DNA of 64,000 nt from Pedobacter gandavensis. Its GTDB lineage: Bacteria > Bacteroidota > Bacteroidia > Sphingobacteriales > Sphingobacteriaceae. The notes beneath the pieces are model-generated. The model saw nothing but the letters and a program-made list of their open reading frames with translations, was not told the origin of the DNA and searched no databases. A program made the translations under genes and the position numbers. The stretch's first letter is position 1; each line of letters starts with the position of its first letter. Shown here in pieces: positions 26,158 to 36,473 of this stretch. The stretch is taken from NCBI RefSeq assembly GCF_014172405.1, contig NZ_WNXC01000004.1:62001-126000 (forward strand). The letters are read 5' to 3'.

Positions 26158-26452
26158 ATACGGTTATTTTTATATTTTCTATCTGGTCTTTCTCAAATCT
26201 AACAAATTATATGTGCTATTAAAACCAATTATTATAATGGTATGTTTTCTTTTCTTAAGAAGAATCAGGATAAGATTCTGTTGCAGATTTGCCTAAAATA
26301 AAGCGTTATTTCCATGCAAAAACCCAGATGAAACAGGAATTCAATCTCATGTTCGATATAAATAATACAAGAAAAATACTTTAAAATGACTTAACGGCAC
26401 AATAGTTGTAAGGGGTGCTACTTGGTTACAAAAATTAATTAAAAACACAATT

Positions 26453-26932
26453 ATGAAGAAATTACTTACTATTATTTGTTTATCCGTGATTGCTACATTT
26501 GCATTCCAATCTACTTCAAACGCGCAAAGTTATAAGAATGCTATTGGTGGACGTTTTGGTGCAGCTAATGGAGTTACTTTTAAAACAACATTGGGTGGTA
26601 ACAAAATGATAGACTTAATTGCCAACTTTAGATCAAATGGTAACTACAGCTATTTCCGTGTAACGGGCTTATATGAAATTTATAATCCCATCAGCAATGC
26701 TTCTGGTTTAAACTGGTATTATGGTATTGGTGGTACTGTAGGATCTGTAAAATACAAACCACATAACGAAAGCGATCTTTATTTAGGTTTAGATGGTGTA
26801 TTGGGTCTGGATTACAAATTTGCGGATGCGCCAATCAACCTTTCCTTAGATTGGAAACCAGCAATTGGATTGGTTCCTGAGACAGATTTTGACGCTTCAG
26901 GTGTAGGACTATCTTTACGTTTTACTTTCTAA
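26453..26932 (+). CDS. Small outer-membrane beta-barrel protein
   Basis: A 159-residue exported protein of unknown function. The signal peptide (MKKLLTIICLSVIATFAF) ends near SNAQ at about residue 25. The rest alternates polar and aromatic residues in beta strands (IGGRFGAANGVTFKTTLGG, YSYFRVTGLYEIYNP, LNWYYGIGGTVGSVKY) and ends in VGLSLRFTF, a C-terminal aromatic typical of an outer-membrane barrel recognised by BamA. Probably an eight-strand barrel. Standing alone with its own terminator; 295 bases of AT-rich leader separate it from the divergent ligase gene. Confidence 0.85.
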   Translation: MKKLLTIICLSVIATFAFQSTSNAQSYKNAIGGRFGAANGVTFKTTLGGNKMIDLIANFRSNGNYSYFRVTGLYEIYNPISNASGLNWYYGIGGTVGSVKYKPHNESDLYLGLDGVLGLDYKFADAPINLSLDWKPAIGLVPETDFDASGVGLSLRFTF

Positions 26933-26976
26933 AGCAATTCGTTCTACTGGGTAATTCCAGCTTAGAAAAACCGAAT

Positions 26977-27027
26977 AAAAAGAAAAGGGTTAATGGCATG
27001 AATCATGCAATTAACCCTTTTCTTTTT
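26977..27027. terminator. Bidirectional terminator
   Basis: A perfect 18-base stem, AAAAAGAAAAGGGTTAAT (26977-26994) with its complement at 27010-27027, and a 15-base loop containing CATG twice. A and T runs flank both sides. It sits between the convergent beta-barrel and M61 peptidase genes and should end both transcripts. Confidence 0.92.
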
Positions 27028-27062
27028 GGCTATACTTTAAAATAACCCTGATCTATTGACGT

Positions 27063-28850
27063 TTAAACGCCCATCCAACCTTTACGTACGGCAACTTGTG
27101 CTGCTGTAGCATTCGGATCGATCTCTGCAATCAGTTTTATGTTTGGATTTGCTTTTAGTGTTACCTTGAAATCACGCTCTTCTCCGTCTCTTTTCACTTT
27201 CACCGTGATGACATCACCAACCTTGCTACCTGAAATCACAGGCATACGCTCTAAAGCAGCTTCAACCGGAATTCCGTTTACACTCACCACCTCATCATTT
27301 ACATTCAGGCCATCTACCCATGCGGAAGAATTTCTCGATACCGCAGAGATGTAGATTTTACCTTCTGTTTTCTTAGAAGCTACGCCGATATAAGGAATTT
27401 GTTTTCCTTCATTTTCATTTTTAATCTTGATACCTGCATAACCAAAGTATTTATCATACTCCAATGGATGCGTACCCGTCACATATTTAGCCCAGAAATC
27501 AGTAAAACTTTTACCACTGATTTTTTCTACCATTGCCTTAAATTCCGCATCAGTATATCCTCTGTTCAGTTTCTTGCCTTGCAGGTACATCGCTTTCATG
27601 ACATCATCCAAGCTCTTTTTACCATTTGTGGCATTGGAGATCTCGATATCCATGAGCAGACCTACCACCTCACCTTTGCTGTAATAAGAAACGCCGGTGT
27701 TGTTAGAATTTTCATTTGGTCTATATCCCTTGATCCAGGCATCATAACTAGATTCTGCCGCCGATTGTACTTTAGCACCTGGGGTATTGGCTACATTGGC
27801 TACTGCAGTTGCTAATGCACTTGCAAAACCTTGCTGATCAATAAAACCGGCACGCAATACCAGTTTGTTCTCATAGTAAGAAGTGAAACCCTCAGAAACC
27901 CATAGGTTAGTGGTATAGTTTTCATTGTCATAATCGAATGGACCTAAAGCAATCGGGCGCATTCTTTTCACATTCCATAAATGGTAGTATTCATGGGCAA
28001 CCAAATTCATGAAGCCTAAATAGCCTTCTGGCGTATTGTAAGCATTACGCGAAGCACCAAGTACGGTAGAGTTTAAATGCTCTAAACCACCGCCACCTCT
28101 TTGAAAATTATGTACAATAAAAGTATAATGCTTGTTCGGGTTTTCACCATAAATGGCTGTTCCCTGCTCTACCAATTTCGCCATATCTACTTTTAAGCGC
28201 TCTTTATCGTAGTTACCACCACCAAACATCGCTACGGTATGTTTTACACCTGAAGCCTCGAAATCAAAGATATCCTGGTTTCCAACTTCTATCGGGCTAT
28301 CAAACAAAATATCAAAATCTGCAGCTTTATAAGTGAAAGCTTGTCCGGCAACTGGCTCTAGACCTGTAGATACCTGCGTCCATCCTTTATAAGGAATCAC
28401 TTTCACAGTGCTTGGCAGGTTTAGCATCCCATCAGGATACATAAAAATACCTGTGCTAGATAGGAAAGCATGACGGTCGTCAATGAAAGAAGTACGTACA
28501 GAAACTTCAAATGCGTACACTCTATATTTGATTTTAACATTTTTTGCCTTGTTAGCATATACTCTCCAGGCATTCTTTCTTACTTTCTCAAATTTTGCTG
28601 GTTTGCCATTTGCCGTAGCCGTAAAATCTTCTACGCTTTTCTCAAACTCACGAATCAGGTAAGAACCTGGTGCCCATACTGGCATTTTCACATCCACATA
28701 ATCTTTAGTTAATCCGGAAATGTTCATTTCCATTTCTACATAATGAGCTTGTGGTTCTATAAAGCTCACTTCGAAGCCTACTTTTACTTGCGATTTTGCG
28801 GTCATACCTAATGCTAGTAATATTACTAATCCTGTTAATGTTTTTTTCAT
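27063..28850 (-). CDS. M61-family metallopeptidase with PDZ domain
   Basis: A secreted zinc aminopeptidase of the glycyl-aminopeptidase (M61) family. It has 595 residues with a signal peptide (cleavage near AKSQ, about residue 21). An N-terminal beta domain spans about 25-190. The zinc motif VAHEYYHLWNVKRMRP (HExxH at about residues 286-290) is followed by the third ligand in WVSEGFTSYYE. The C-terminal PDZ domain covers about 480-575 (YIGVASKKTEGKIYI, NDEVVSVNGIPVEA). Members release N-terminal residues, with preference for glycine or alanine. Transcribed alone. Confidence 0.92.
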   Translation of the reverse strand: MKKTLTGLVILLALGMTAKSQVKVGFEVSFIEPQAHYVEMEMNISGLTKDYVDVKMPVWAPGSYLIREFEKSVEDFTATANGKPAKFEKVRKNAWRVYANKAKNVKIKYRVYAFEVSVRTSFIDDRHAFLSSTGIFMYPDGMLNLPSTVKVIPYKGWTQVSTGLEPVAGQAFTYKAADFDILFDSPIEVGNQDIFDFEASGVKHTVAMFGGGNYDKERLKVDMAKLVEQGTAIYGENPNKHYTFIVHNFQRGGGGLEHLNSTVLGASRNAYNTPEGYLGFMNLVAHEYYHLWNVKRMRPIALGPFDYDNENYTTNLWVSEGFTSYYENKLVLRAGFIDQQGFASALATAVANVANTPGAKVQSAAESSYDAWIKGYRPNENSNNTGVSYYSKGEVVGLLMDIEISNATNGKKSLDDVMKAMYLQGKKLNRGYTDAEFKAMVEKISGKSFTDFWAKYVTGTHPLEYDKYFGYAGIKIKNENEGKQIPYIGVASKKTEGKIYISAVSRNSSAWVDGLNVNDEVVSVNGIPVEAALERMPVISGSKVGDVITVKVKRDGEERDFKVTLKANPNIKLIAEIDPNATAAQVAVRKGWMGV

Positions 28851-29109
28851 TGAATTGTCCCTACTTTTTTTAATATTCCCCTAATGCAATTAAAGAAATT
28901 GCGTTTTCTCTGGTGTTTTACTATTAATATCTGAAATTACGCTAAACCATCTGTCATTTTCATGGTCATACTGTTTCGCAAATTTATAATTTATCCTTTT
29001 TGGTTGCCTTTAAAATGGAAATTAAGCTGTAACATACTTAATACAAGCTATTAGAGGCGGTTTAAATAAATATTTTTGCTTATTAAACCATCCCATTCAC
29101 CACACAAAT

Positions 29110-30186
29110 ATGAAACTAAGGTACATTATCTATATCCTCATCGCTCTAGGCATCGCTTATTTAGTTTATTATCGAATTTCTGCCAATAAGAAAATAGCTG
29201 GGGATGGCCCGGGAATGTCAAAAGGCAAAGGTGGCCCGGCCAAAGGATTACAAGTGAATGGTGTGGTGGTGAGTACCAGTGATTTCAGCAGCAACCTGGA
29301 CATTACCGGAACGCTGGAAGCCAATGAGACAGTAGATCTTCGGAGCGAGGTGTCCGGACTCGTCACCAAAATTAATTTCCAGGAAGGCTCAAATGTAACG
29401 AAAGGCAGTTTATTGGTAAAAATCAACGACCGCGACATACAGGCACAATTACAGGATGCCTTGACCAAGCAGAAATTGAGTGCAACAATTGAGAGCCGAT
29501 CCAAACAATTATTGGACAAAGGAGCAATCAGTCAGGAAGAGTATGATACTTCTCTAGCCAACCTGCAATCGCTAAAAGCACAAGCAAACCTGGTGAGGGC
29601 ACAATTGGCCAAAACCGCTATATATGCACCATTCTCTGGAAAAATCGGGCTTCGCTCCATTTCTGAGGGTGTTTATTTAACTCCAACTATGGTGATTGCC
29701 AATTTATCGAGCATCAACCCTTTAAAGCTCAGTTTTTCTGTTCCGGAGAAATACATCGGACAAATTAAATCGGGTGCGGATATCTCCTTTACGACCGATG
29801 GTTACCCAAAAACATTTACAGGACGCGTATTTGCCATAGAGCCTGGTATCAATACTGCCACCAGAACACTTCAGATCAAAGCAATGGTTCCAAATGCAAG
29901 TCAGGAGCTTCGTCCAGGTTCTTTTGCCAAGATAAAACTTGCGCTGAATACTACAAAAGATGCGATACTCATTCCAAATGAGGCCATTATTCCGGTATTA
30001 AAAGGAAAAACCGTGTTCATTAGTAAAAATGGAAAAGCACAGCAAATTCCTGTAGAAGCAGGAACCCGTACTGCGGAACATATTGTGATCACTTCAGGAT
30101 TAAGTGTAGGAGATACCGTACTCACCACCGGTGCAATGTCGTTAAAGCAGGATGCTCCTGTGAAAGTAACTGTGGTTAAAAATTAA
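29110..30186 (+). CDS. RND efflux periplasmic adaptor (membrane fusion protein)
   Basis: A 358-residue HlyD/AcrA-type adaptor that links the inner-membrane RND pump to the outer-membrane channel. N-terminal membrane anchor at about residues 3-24. The lipoyl-like halves (LDITGTLEANETVDLRSEVS, and KTAIYAPFSGKIGLRSISEG) flank an alpha-hairpin (about 115-165). Beta-barrel and membrane-proximal domains follow (LRPGSFAKIKLAL, DAILIPNEAIIPVLKGK). First gene of a three-gene efflux operon, nine bases before the pump gene. A TATTTTTG at 29071-29078 could be its -7 box, without a clear -33. Confidence 0.94.
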   Translation: MKLRYIIYILIALGIAYLVYYRISANKKIAGDGPGMSKGKGGPAKGLQVNGVVVSTSDFSSNLDITGTLEANETVDLRSEVSGLVTKINFQEGSNVTKGSLLVKINDRDIQAQLQDALTKQKLSATIESRSKQLLDKGAISQEEYDTSLANLQSLKAQANLVRAQLAKTAIYAPFSGKIGLRSISEGVYLTPTMVIANLSSINPLKLSFSVPEKYIGQIKSGADISFTTDGYPKTFTGRVFAIEPGINTATRTLQIKAMVPNASQELRPGSFAKIKLALNTTKDAILIPNEAIIPVLKGKTVFISKNGKAQQIPVEAGTRTAEHIVITSGLSVGDTVLTTGAMSLKQDAPVKVTVVKN

Positions 30187-30195
30187 GTTGTATTT

Positions 30196-33100
30196 ATGAG
30201 TATTTCTACCACCAGTATAAAAAGGCCCGTTCTGGCCATCGTGATGAACCTGATGATCCTCCTTTTTGGAGTGATCGGCTATAATTTTCTGGGTGTTCGG
30301 GAGTACCCGAACATCGACCCTACTGTGGTTTCTGTGCGGACTTCCTATCCTGGAGCCAATTCAGACATCATTGAATCACAGATTACAGAACCTCTGGAGA
30401 AATCCATCAATGGGATCGATGGGATCAGGAACATTTCCTCTTCGAGTAATCAGGGAAGCAGTAACATTACGATAGAATTTAACCTGAATAAAGACATTGA
30501 TGATGCGGCAAATGACGTGAGGGATAAAGTTTCCCAGGCGGCAAGAAGTTTACCAAAAGACATTGATGGGAATCCGGTGGTCAGTAAAGCTGATGCCAAC
30601 TCTGATGCCATCATTACGATGACCATTCAGAGTGACAAAAGGAATGTAATGGAGCTCAGTGATTATGCAGAAAACGTAATTGCCGACCGTCTGCAGACCA
30701 TTACCGGCGTGAGTAGCGTTCAAATTCAAGGACAACGAAAATATGCCATGCGCATCCGGATCTCTCCGGATAAACTGGCTGCTTACGGCCTGACTACACA
30801 AGATATTGTGACGGCCTTGAACAATGAAAATGTGGAACTGCCTTCCGGAAAAATAACCGGAGCCAATACGGAACTGATTGTTAAAACGCTGGGCAAACTG
30901 ACCAATGAAGACGAATTCAACAATCTGATCCTGAAAAATGACGGTGATCATGTGGTCCGATTAAAAGATATCGGCTATGCCGCCTTAGGTTCTGAAAATG
31001 AAGAAACTATCTTAAGAGAATCCGGAAAACCAATGGTTGCCGTAGGATTAATCCCTCAACCGGGGGCCAATTACCTGGAGATTTCCAAAGAATTCGACAA
31101 AAGATTTGAGCAGTTAAAGAAAGATATTCCAGCGGATATTAAGCTGAATATCTCTTTAGACAATACAAAATTCATCAAGATGTCGGTCACAGAGGTTGCG
31201 GAAACGATTATCCTTTCCCTGATTCTCGTGATTCTCATCATTTACCTGTTCTTTAGGGATTGGGCCATTGCCATCCGTCCTTTACTGGACATTCCGGTAT
31301 CCTTGATCTTTACCTTTTTTATCATGTATATTTTCGGATTCTCCATCAATGTATTGTCGCTATTGGCGATTGTACTGGCCACCGGATTGGTGGTGGATGA
31401 CGGGATTGTAGTGACGGAAAACATTTTCAAAAAGGTGGAAGAGGGCTATTCTCCTTTTGAAGCCGCAATTAAAGGTTCCAATGAGATTTTCTTTGCCGTG
31501 ATTTCGATCTCGGTAACGCTGGCCGCAGTATTCTTGCCGGTTATCTTTTTAGAAGGATTTGTGGGGCGGCTCTTTCGGGAGTTTGGAATTGTGATCGGCG
31601 CCGCCGTCCTCATATCCGCATTCGTATCCCTGACTTTAACACCGATGTTGAATGCCTACCTGATGAAAAAAACAGGGCATGAGAAATCTAAATTCTACAA
31701 CTTGACAGAACCTTATTTTGTGAGGTTAAATGAGAGTTATGCAGAAAATCTGAATAAATTCCTGAATAAAAAATGGATGGCTATCCCGATTATTGTGGTC
31801 TGTGTGGCTGTTATTGGGATCTTCTGGCAAATTCTACCAAAAGAAACCGCTCCTTATGATGACCGTAGTGCCATCAATATGAGGATCACTACTCCGGAAG
31901 GTTCTTCTTTTGAATACACGGATCGTTTCATGATGAAAATTGCGCAAATGATCCAGGATTCTATTCCGGAAAAAAAGGTAAACATTACGATTACTGCTCC
32001 GGGATTTGGGGGCTCAGGATCTACAAATAGTGGATTCATCAGGATGGGTTTAACCGATCCGGGAGATCGTGAAATGACACAGGATCAACTGGCAGCAAAG
32101 CTGACTAAAATTACCAGAGGGTATACCGAAGGGAAAGTTGTGGTTACACAGCAACCAACGATTTCCGTGGGCCGTCGTGGAGGTTTGCCGGTCAACTACA
32201 TTATTCAGGCACAGAACTTCGAAAAACTACGGGAGAAAGTACCATTGTTTATGGATGAGGTGGCAAAAGATCCAACCTTTACGACTTCCGATGTGGACCT
32301 TAAATTTAATAAACCGGAGATTGATTTAACGATCGACCGTGACAAGGCGAAAAACCTGGGTGTATCGGTTTCCGATATTGGTTTAGCCTTACAGTTGGGA
32401 TTAAGTGGACAACGTTTCTCTTATTTCTTTATGAATGGCAAGCAGTACCAGGTGATTGGGCAATTTGAAATGGACGACCGTAAAGATCCTTTAGACCTCA
32501 GCTCCGTTTATGTTCGAAATAACAAAGGGGAACTGATCCAGATTGACAACCTGGTGACGGCGAGAGAGAAAAGTAGTCCGCCACAATTGTATAGAAACAA
32601 CCGTTTCATTTCAGCAACCGTTTCCGCAGGATTGGCACCCGGCAAAAGTATAGGAGATGGAATCGCTGCCATGGACAAGATTGCCGAAAAGATCCTCGAC
32701 GATTCCTTCTCGACAGATTTAGGAGGTGAGTCCAGAGATTTCAAGGAAAGTTCTTCCAATACCATGTTTGCCTTCGGCCTGGCTTTATTGCTGGTTTACC
32801 TGATCCTGGCTGCACAGTTTGAAAGCTTTGTTGATCCGGTCATCATCATCCTTACCGTACCTATGGCCGTTGCCGGTGCATTTTTATCACTCTGGCTATT
32901 TGGGCAAAGCTGGAATATCTTTAGTCAGATTGGAACCATCATGCTGATCGGTCTGGTGACGAAGAACGGGATCCTGATTGTGGAGTTTGCCAATCAGCTG
33001 AAAGAAACTGGAAAAAGTGTTCATGATGCGATTCGTGAAGCTTCGGTTTCCAGATTAAGACCAATTTTAATGACCAGTCTGGCGATCGCCATTGGGGCAT

Positions 33101-33321
33101 TGCCAATTGCAATGGCCTTAGGTGCAGCAGCAAAAAGTAGGATGGGCATGGGTATTGTCATCGTTGGGGGAACATTATTTGCCCTGATCCTGACCTTATT
33201 TGTGATCCCCGCCATTTATTCCTACTGGTCGAAAGAACATAAAGCAAATACAGAATTAGAACTTTCATTGAAAGCCGCTTTGGCAGAGGAAGCCTCAGAA
33301 AAACACGCTAAGAAATCATGA
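30196..33321 (+). CDS. RND-family efflux transporter permease
   Basis: Inner-membrane proton-driven drug exporter of the AcrB/HAE1 type, 1041 residues with the duplicated 12-helix plan. TM1 is near residues 12-30, and the two large periplasmic loops are at about 40-330 and 550-860. TM4 contains the proton-relay acids in TGLVVDDGIVVTENIFKKVE (about 399-418). The second half repeats the plan with LIGLVTKNGILIVEFANQL. The start overlaps nothing and the stop overlaps the TolC gene by four bases (ATGA). The substrate range cannot be read from sequence. No local TetR-type repressor is encoded beside it. Confidence 0.96.
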   Translation: MSISTTSIKRPVLAIVMNLMILLFGVIGYNFLGVREYPNIDPTVVSVRTSYPGANSDIIESQITEPLEKSINGIDGIRNISSSSNQGSSNITIEFNLNKDIDDAANDVRDKVSQAARSLPKDIDGNPVVSKADANSDAIITMTIQSDKRNVMELSDYAENVIADRLQTITGVSSVQIQGQRKYAMRIRISPDKLAAYGLTTQDIVTALNNENVELPSGKITGANTELIVKTLGKLTNEDEFNNLILKNDGDHVVRLKDIGYAALGSENEETILRESGKPMVAVGLIPQPGANYLEISKEFDKRFEQLKKDIPADIKLNISLDNTKFIKMSVTEVAETIILSLILVILIIYLFFRDWAIAIRPLLDIPVSLIFTFFIMYIFGFSINVLSLLAIVLATGLVVDDGIVVTENIFKKVEEGYSPFEAAIKGSNEIFFAVISISVTLAAVFLPVIFLEGFVGRLFREFGIVIGAAVLISAFVSLTLTPMLNAYLMKKTGHEKSKFYNLTEPYFVRLNESYAENLNKFLNKKWMAIPIIVVCVAVIGIFWQILPKETAPYDDRSAINMRITTPEGSSFEYTDRFMMKIAQMIQDSIPEKKVNITITAPGFGGSGSTNSGFIRMGLTDPGDREMTQDQLAAKLTKITRGYTEGKVVVTQQPTISVGRRGGLPVNYIIQAQNFEKLREKVPLFMDEVAKDPTFTTSDVDLKFNKPEIDLTIDRDKAKNLGVSVSDIGLALQLGLSGQRFSYFFMNGKQYQVIGQFEMDDRKDPLDLSSVYVRNNKGELIQIDNLVTAREKSSPPQLYRNNRFISATVSAGLAPGKSIGDGIAAMDKIAEKILDDSFSTDLGGESRDFKESSSNTMFAFGLALLLVYLILAAQFESFVDPVIIILTVPMAVAGAFLSLWLFGQSWNIFSQIGTIMLIGLVTKNGILIVEFANQLKETGKSVHDAIREASVSRLRPILMTSLAIAIGALPIAMALGAAAKSRMGMGIVIVGGTLFALILTLFVIPAIYSYWSKEHKANTELELSLKAALAEEASEKHAKKS

Positions 33322-34658
33322 TCCAGTTTAAACACTATCAGCACCTAAAAATCAGGAACCTATTGTTCCCCATTGCCCTGTTGCTAGTTGGCAGTACGAC
33401 AGGATTTGCACAGCAAAAACTGAGTCTGGAAGAAGCCATCAGCACTGCTTTAAAGAACAACTACGACATCAAGCTCGTAAACAATGATATCCGCATTGCG
33501 AAGAACAATGTGAACCCTGGAAATGCAGGAATGCTGCCACAGCTGACTGCCGATTACAGCAAGGGTGGCAGCAAGCAGAATACCGTCCAAACTGCATCTA
33601 CCGGTGTAGAGAAAAAATCGAATGGTGTAAGGAGTACCAACCAAAGTTATGGCGCTTCCTTAGGCTGGACCATTTTTGATGGTTTTCAGATGTTTGCCAA
33701 TTACGATCGACTTAAAGAACTGCAAAAACTGGGAGAAGTGAATGCGAAAGCAACCATCCTAACCACAGTTGGCGATGTGATCAGTGGGTATTATGCCGTT
33801 GCCAGACAACAGCAACTGGTGATGGCGACAGATACTGCCCTCGACATTTCTAAAATGCGATTAACCATTGCTCAAAATAAACTGGCTATTGGAAGGGGTT
33901 CCAAATTAGATGTTCTCGCCGCATCTGTAGATTACAATACGGATACTTCCACTTATCTGCAACAGAAAAACCTCTTGAGAAATAGCATGGTCAGTTTAAA
34001 TCAAGTGATGGCCAGAGACCTGAACCTGGTTTTTGAGGTAGAGGAAGCCATTAAAATAGAGAAAAACCTGAATTATACGGAACTGTTAGGCTTAACCGAG
34101 CAGTTGAGTCCAACTTTACAATCCGCATTTATCAATAAAAAGATTGCAGAATTGAGCTTAAAGCAGGTGAAAGGCCAAAGATATCCGACCATCGGACTAA
34201 ATAGTGGTTATGAATTTTCCAATAGCACCAGTCCGACGGGATTTAACCAAAAGTTCCGCGCCAGAGGCTTTACTTATGGCGTAACCGCCAGTCTGAACCT
34301 ATTCAATGGTTTTTTACAGCGCCAAAATGAGCGCAATGCGAAAATCGAAATCAATTCTACGGAACTCAATCTGGAAAAAACACGTTTAGACCTGAATGCC
34401 CAGTTACTAACCGCTTTTCAGAATCACCAAACCAACCTTGAGCTGCTCAAGGTAGAGCAGCATAACCTGGATATTGCCAGACAAAACCTGGACATTACGC
34501 TGGCAAAATACCGATTGGGCAGCATTGCGCCATTGGAGCTCAGGGAAGCACAAAGGAATTCGATTATGGCCATTACCAGATACCTGGACGCACAATATCA
34601 GACAAAATTGACAGAAATCAGCCTAAAAGAAATCAGCGGAACGTTAAATATTCAATAA
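33318..34658 (+). CDS. TolC-family outer membrane efflux channel
   Basis: A 446-residue outer-membrane factor that completes the tripartite RND pump. The signal peptide ends near GFAQQ at about residue 32. Two TolC repeats follow: the first with LSLEEAISTALKNNYDIKLV, the second with LNLFNGFLQRQNERNAKIE and LDITLAKYRLGSIAPLELREAQ, the long periplasmic helices of the channel. The start codon overlaps the stop of the permease gene (ATGA), so translation is coupled. The stop lies 18 bases before the kinase-like gene, which may therefore be read from the same transcript. Confidence 0.94.
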   Translation: MIQFKHYQHLKIRNLLFPIALLLVGSTTGFAQQKLSLEEAISTALKNNYDIKLVNNDIRIAKNNVNPGNAGMLPQLTADYSKGGSKQNTVQTASTGVEKKSNGVRSTNQSYGASLGWTIFDGFQMFANYDRLKELQKLGEVNAKATILTTVGDVISGYYAVARQQQLVMATDTALDISKMRLTIAQNKLAIGRGSKLDVLAASVDYNTDTSTYLQQKNLLRNSMVSLNQVMARDLNLVFEVEEAIKIEKNLNYTELLGLTEQLSPTLQSAFINKKIAELSLKQVKGQRYPTIGLNSGYEFSNSTSPTGFNQKFRARGFTYGVTASLNLFNGFLQRQNERNAKIEINSTELNLEKTRLDLNAQLLTAFQNHQTNLELLKVEQHNLDIARQNLDITLAKYRLGSIAPLELREAQRNSIMAITRYLDAQYQTKLTEISLKEISGTLNIQ

Positions 34659-34676
34659 GATTGTTATTTTTAGCAA

Positions 34677-35531
34677 ATGATATTAGTAGCAGACAGCGGT
34701 TCCTCTAAAACGGATTGGATGGGGTACACCCCAGAAGAAACCATTAGTTTTAGCACTCAAGGAATTAATCCTTATTTCTTGAATGCGCATGACATTTTCA
34801 AGCTTTTCTCGAGGAAAAAAGACATTGCCGCCTATGCCGATCAGGTTAAAGAAATTTATTTTTTTGGTGCAGGATGCTCCTCGCCAGACAAAGTAGAGGT
34901 CATTTCTAACGGGATATCTTCTTTTTTTACACAGGCTTATGTTTCTGTGGAGCATGATCTAATTGGCTCTGCGTATGCCACCTGCGGAGATAAAGAAGGC
35001 CTAACCTGTATTCTGGGTACCGGGTCCAATATCTCTTATTATGATGGAAAGAATGTTCATAGCGGTCGTCACGGACTTGGTTATGCTTTGGGTGATGAAG
35101 GTTCAGGAACCTATTTTGGCCGTAAGATGATCACCGGTTACCTTTATGAAACGATGCCTGCAGAACTTCGTGCAGCTTTCGCTAAGGCTTATCCGATTGA
35201 TAAAGAAACAGTGGTGACTAATTTATATCAAAAGCCCTCACCAAATACCTACCTCGCCTCGATCAGTCGTTTTATGGCAGATCATATGGATCACCCCTAC
35301 ATCATACAAATTTTAAGAGATGGTTTTCAGGAGTTTGTAGACAGTAACATCAAAGATTACAGCAATTATAAGACCTTGGATTGCCACTTTGTAGGTTCTA
35401 TTGCTTTTTATTACCAGGACATTCTTCGGGAAATCTGCTTAAAAAATCAGGTACGTGTAGGCAAGATCTACCAGAAGCCAATTACTGGTATATTCAACTA
35501 TATTTTGAGAAAAGAAGGTATTACAGTTTAA
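34677..35531 (+). CDS. BadF/BadG-type ATPase, N-acetylglucosamine kinase-like
   Basis: A 284-residue ASKHA-fold kinase. The phosphate-1 motif is at the N-terminus (MILVADSGSSKTDWMGY), phosphate-2 in ILGTGSNISYYDG (about 117-129), and GLGYALGDEGSGTYFGRKMI (about 138-157) is typical of the eukaryote-like N-acetylglucosamine kinases in Bacteroidota. It likely phosphorylates an amino sugar recovered from cell wall or chitin. The gene starts 18 bases after the TolC gene and converges with the GNAT gene, overlapping it by 11 bases. Substrate assignment is by family only. Confidence 0.9.
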   Translation: MILVADSGSSKTDWMGYTPEETISFSTQGINPYFLNAHDIFKLFSRKKDIAAYADQVKEIYFFGAGCSSPDKVEVISNGISSFFTQAYVSVEHDLIGSAYATCGDKEGLTCILGTGSNISYYDGKNVHSGRHGLGYALGDEGSGTYFGRKMITGYLYETMPAELRAAFAKAYPIDKETVVTNLYQKPSPNTYLASISRFMADHMDHPYIIQILRDGFQEFVDSNIKDYSNYKTLDCHFVGSIAFYYQDILREICLKNQVRVGKIYQKPITGIFNYILRKEGITV

Positions 35532-35964
35532 GTAATAACCGCAACATATCTTTATGCTGAATGCCATTTTCAAAAATGGCTTCATTATAATTTAACAGAA
35601 AAAAGTCTTTATCCACCCGATCTACCCTAAAGCCTGCCCGCTGATAAAAACTCAATTGGTAGCCAAAAGTTCCGGTTCCCACTTCAAGATATTTGCCGTC
35701 CAGCTCTTTCACCACCTCAATCACATGGTTCAACAACCTGGTGCCCAAACCCTTATTCTGAACAGCAGTAGCAACGGCTATATTTTTAAGTTCATAAAGA
35801 TCATGTCCGGTAGCTTGTAGGATATAGCCCCCTACCACTTCCTCTTTTACCTTCGCCACATATACCAAAGCATTGTGTAGGTAACCCAGGATATTGTCTA
35901 CTTCAGGATCTGCGAGCAGGAACAATTCCATAGGAATCGCTTCCTTTGTTCTTACGATTTTCAA
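35521..35964 (-). CDS. GNAT-family N-acetyltransferase
   Basis: A 147-residue acetyltransferase with the GNAT fold. Motif A, which binds acetyl-CoA, is AVQNKGLGTRLLNHVIE (about 84-100). A preceding strand ELKNIAVAT and the later LSFYQRAGFRVDRVDKDFFL are standard for the family. The substrate may be a small molecule or a protein N-terminus; it cannot be told. It overlaps the upstream GAF gene by four bases (ATGA), so the two are co-translated, and its end overlaps the convergent kinase gene by 11 bases. Confidence 0.9.
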   Translation of the reverse strand: MKIVRTKEAIPMELFLLADPEVDNILGYLHNALVYVAKVKEEVVGGYILQATGHDLYELKNIAVATAVQNKGLGTRLLNHVIEVVKELDGKYLEVGTGTFGYQLSFYQRAGFRVDRVDKDFFLLNYNEAIFENGIQHKDMLRLLLKL

Positions 35965-36473
35965 GAGATTCCTATTCTACGGTTCATTTCCAATCTGACC
36001 ATCAAGGCCATTCTTTCCAGTTTCTTACGCTCTTCTTCTCCAAATACCCTTGGATTTTTATCCACGATACAGACAGAACCTACTCTAAAACCTTCATTTG
36101 TGGTAATGGCTGCCGCAGCATAAAAACGCAATCCGGACTCCCCCACAAACAATGGATTAGACATCATGGTTGGATCCTGGATTAAGTCCTCAAAGACCGT
36201 CACACTTTCATTTAAGATGGCGAGAGAGCATAAGCTGAGTTCCCGATCCATCTCTTTTCCCGCCTGGCCATGCTGGTCAGCTTTTGTCCAAACGATGTCC
36301 CTATCGACAAAATTAATCATCGCAATAGGCGTATTCATCATCGTTGCAGTGATTGCTGCCAACTGATCAAAATACGGCTCTGTCTTCGTATATAGGATTT
36401 TGTACTTCTTTAAATTTTCTAATCTTGCCTCTTCATTTGATGAAATCAAGACACCCCCCGTGTTGTTTTCCAA
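35961..36473 (-). CDS. GAF-domain protein
   Basis: A 170-residue cytoplasmic protein consisting almost wholly of one GAF domain (about 22-165): YFDQLAAITATMMNTPIAMI, then FVDRDIVWTKADQHG, LCSLAILN and FYAAAAITTNEGFRVGSVCI. GAF domains bind small ligands or signal in regulators; here there is no attached output domain. Similar stand-alone GAF proteins are common next to signalling genes. The partner GNAT gene overlaps by four bases, so the two may act together, but no role is established. Confidence 0.88.
   Translation of the reverse strand: MENNTGGVLISSNEEARLENLKKYKILYTKTEPYFDQLAAITATMMNTPIAMINFVDRDIVWTKADQHGQAGKEMDRELSLCSLAILNESVTVFEDLIQDPTMMSNPLFVGESGLRFYAAAAITTNEGFRVGSVCIVDKNPRVFGEEERKKLERMALMVRLEMNRRIGIS

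Noticed and set aside
34677..35531. Kinase-like gene considered the fourth subunit of the efflux operon
   Set aside because: The 18-base gap allows co-transcription, but the protein has no efflux role; it is probably an independent sugar kinase.
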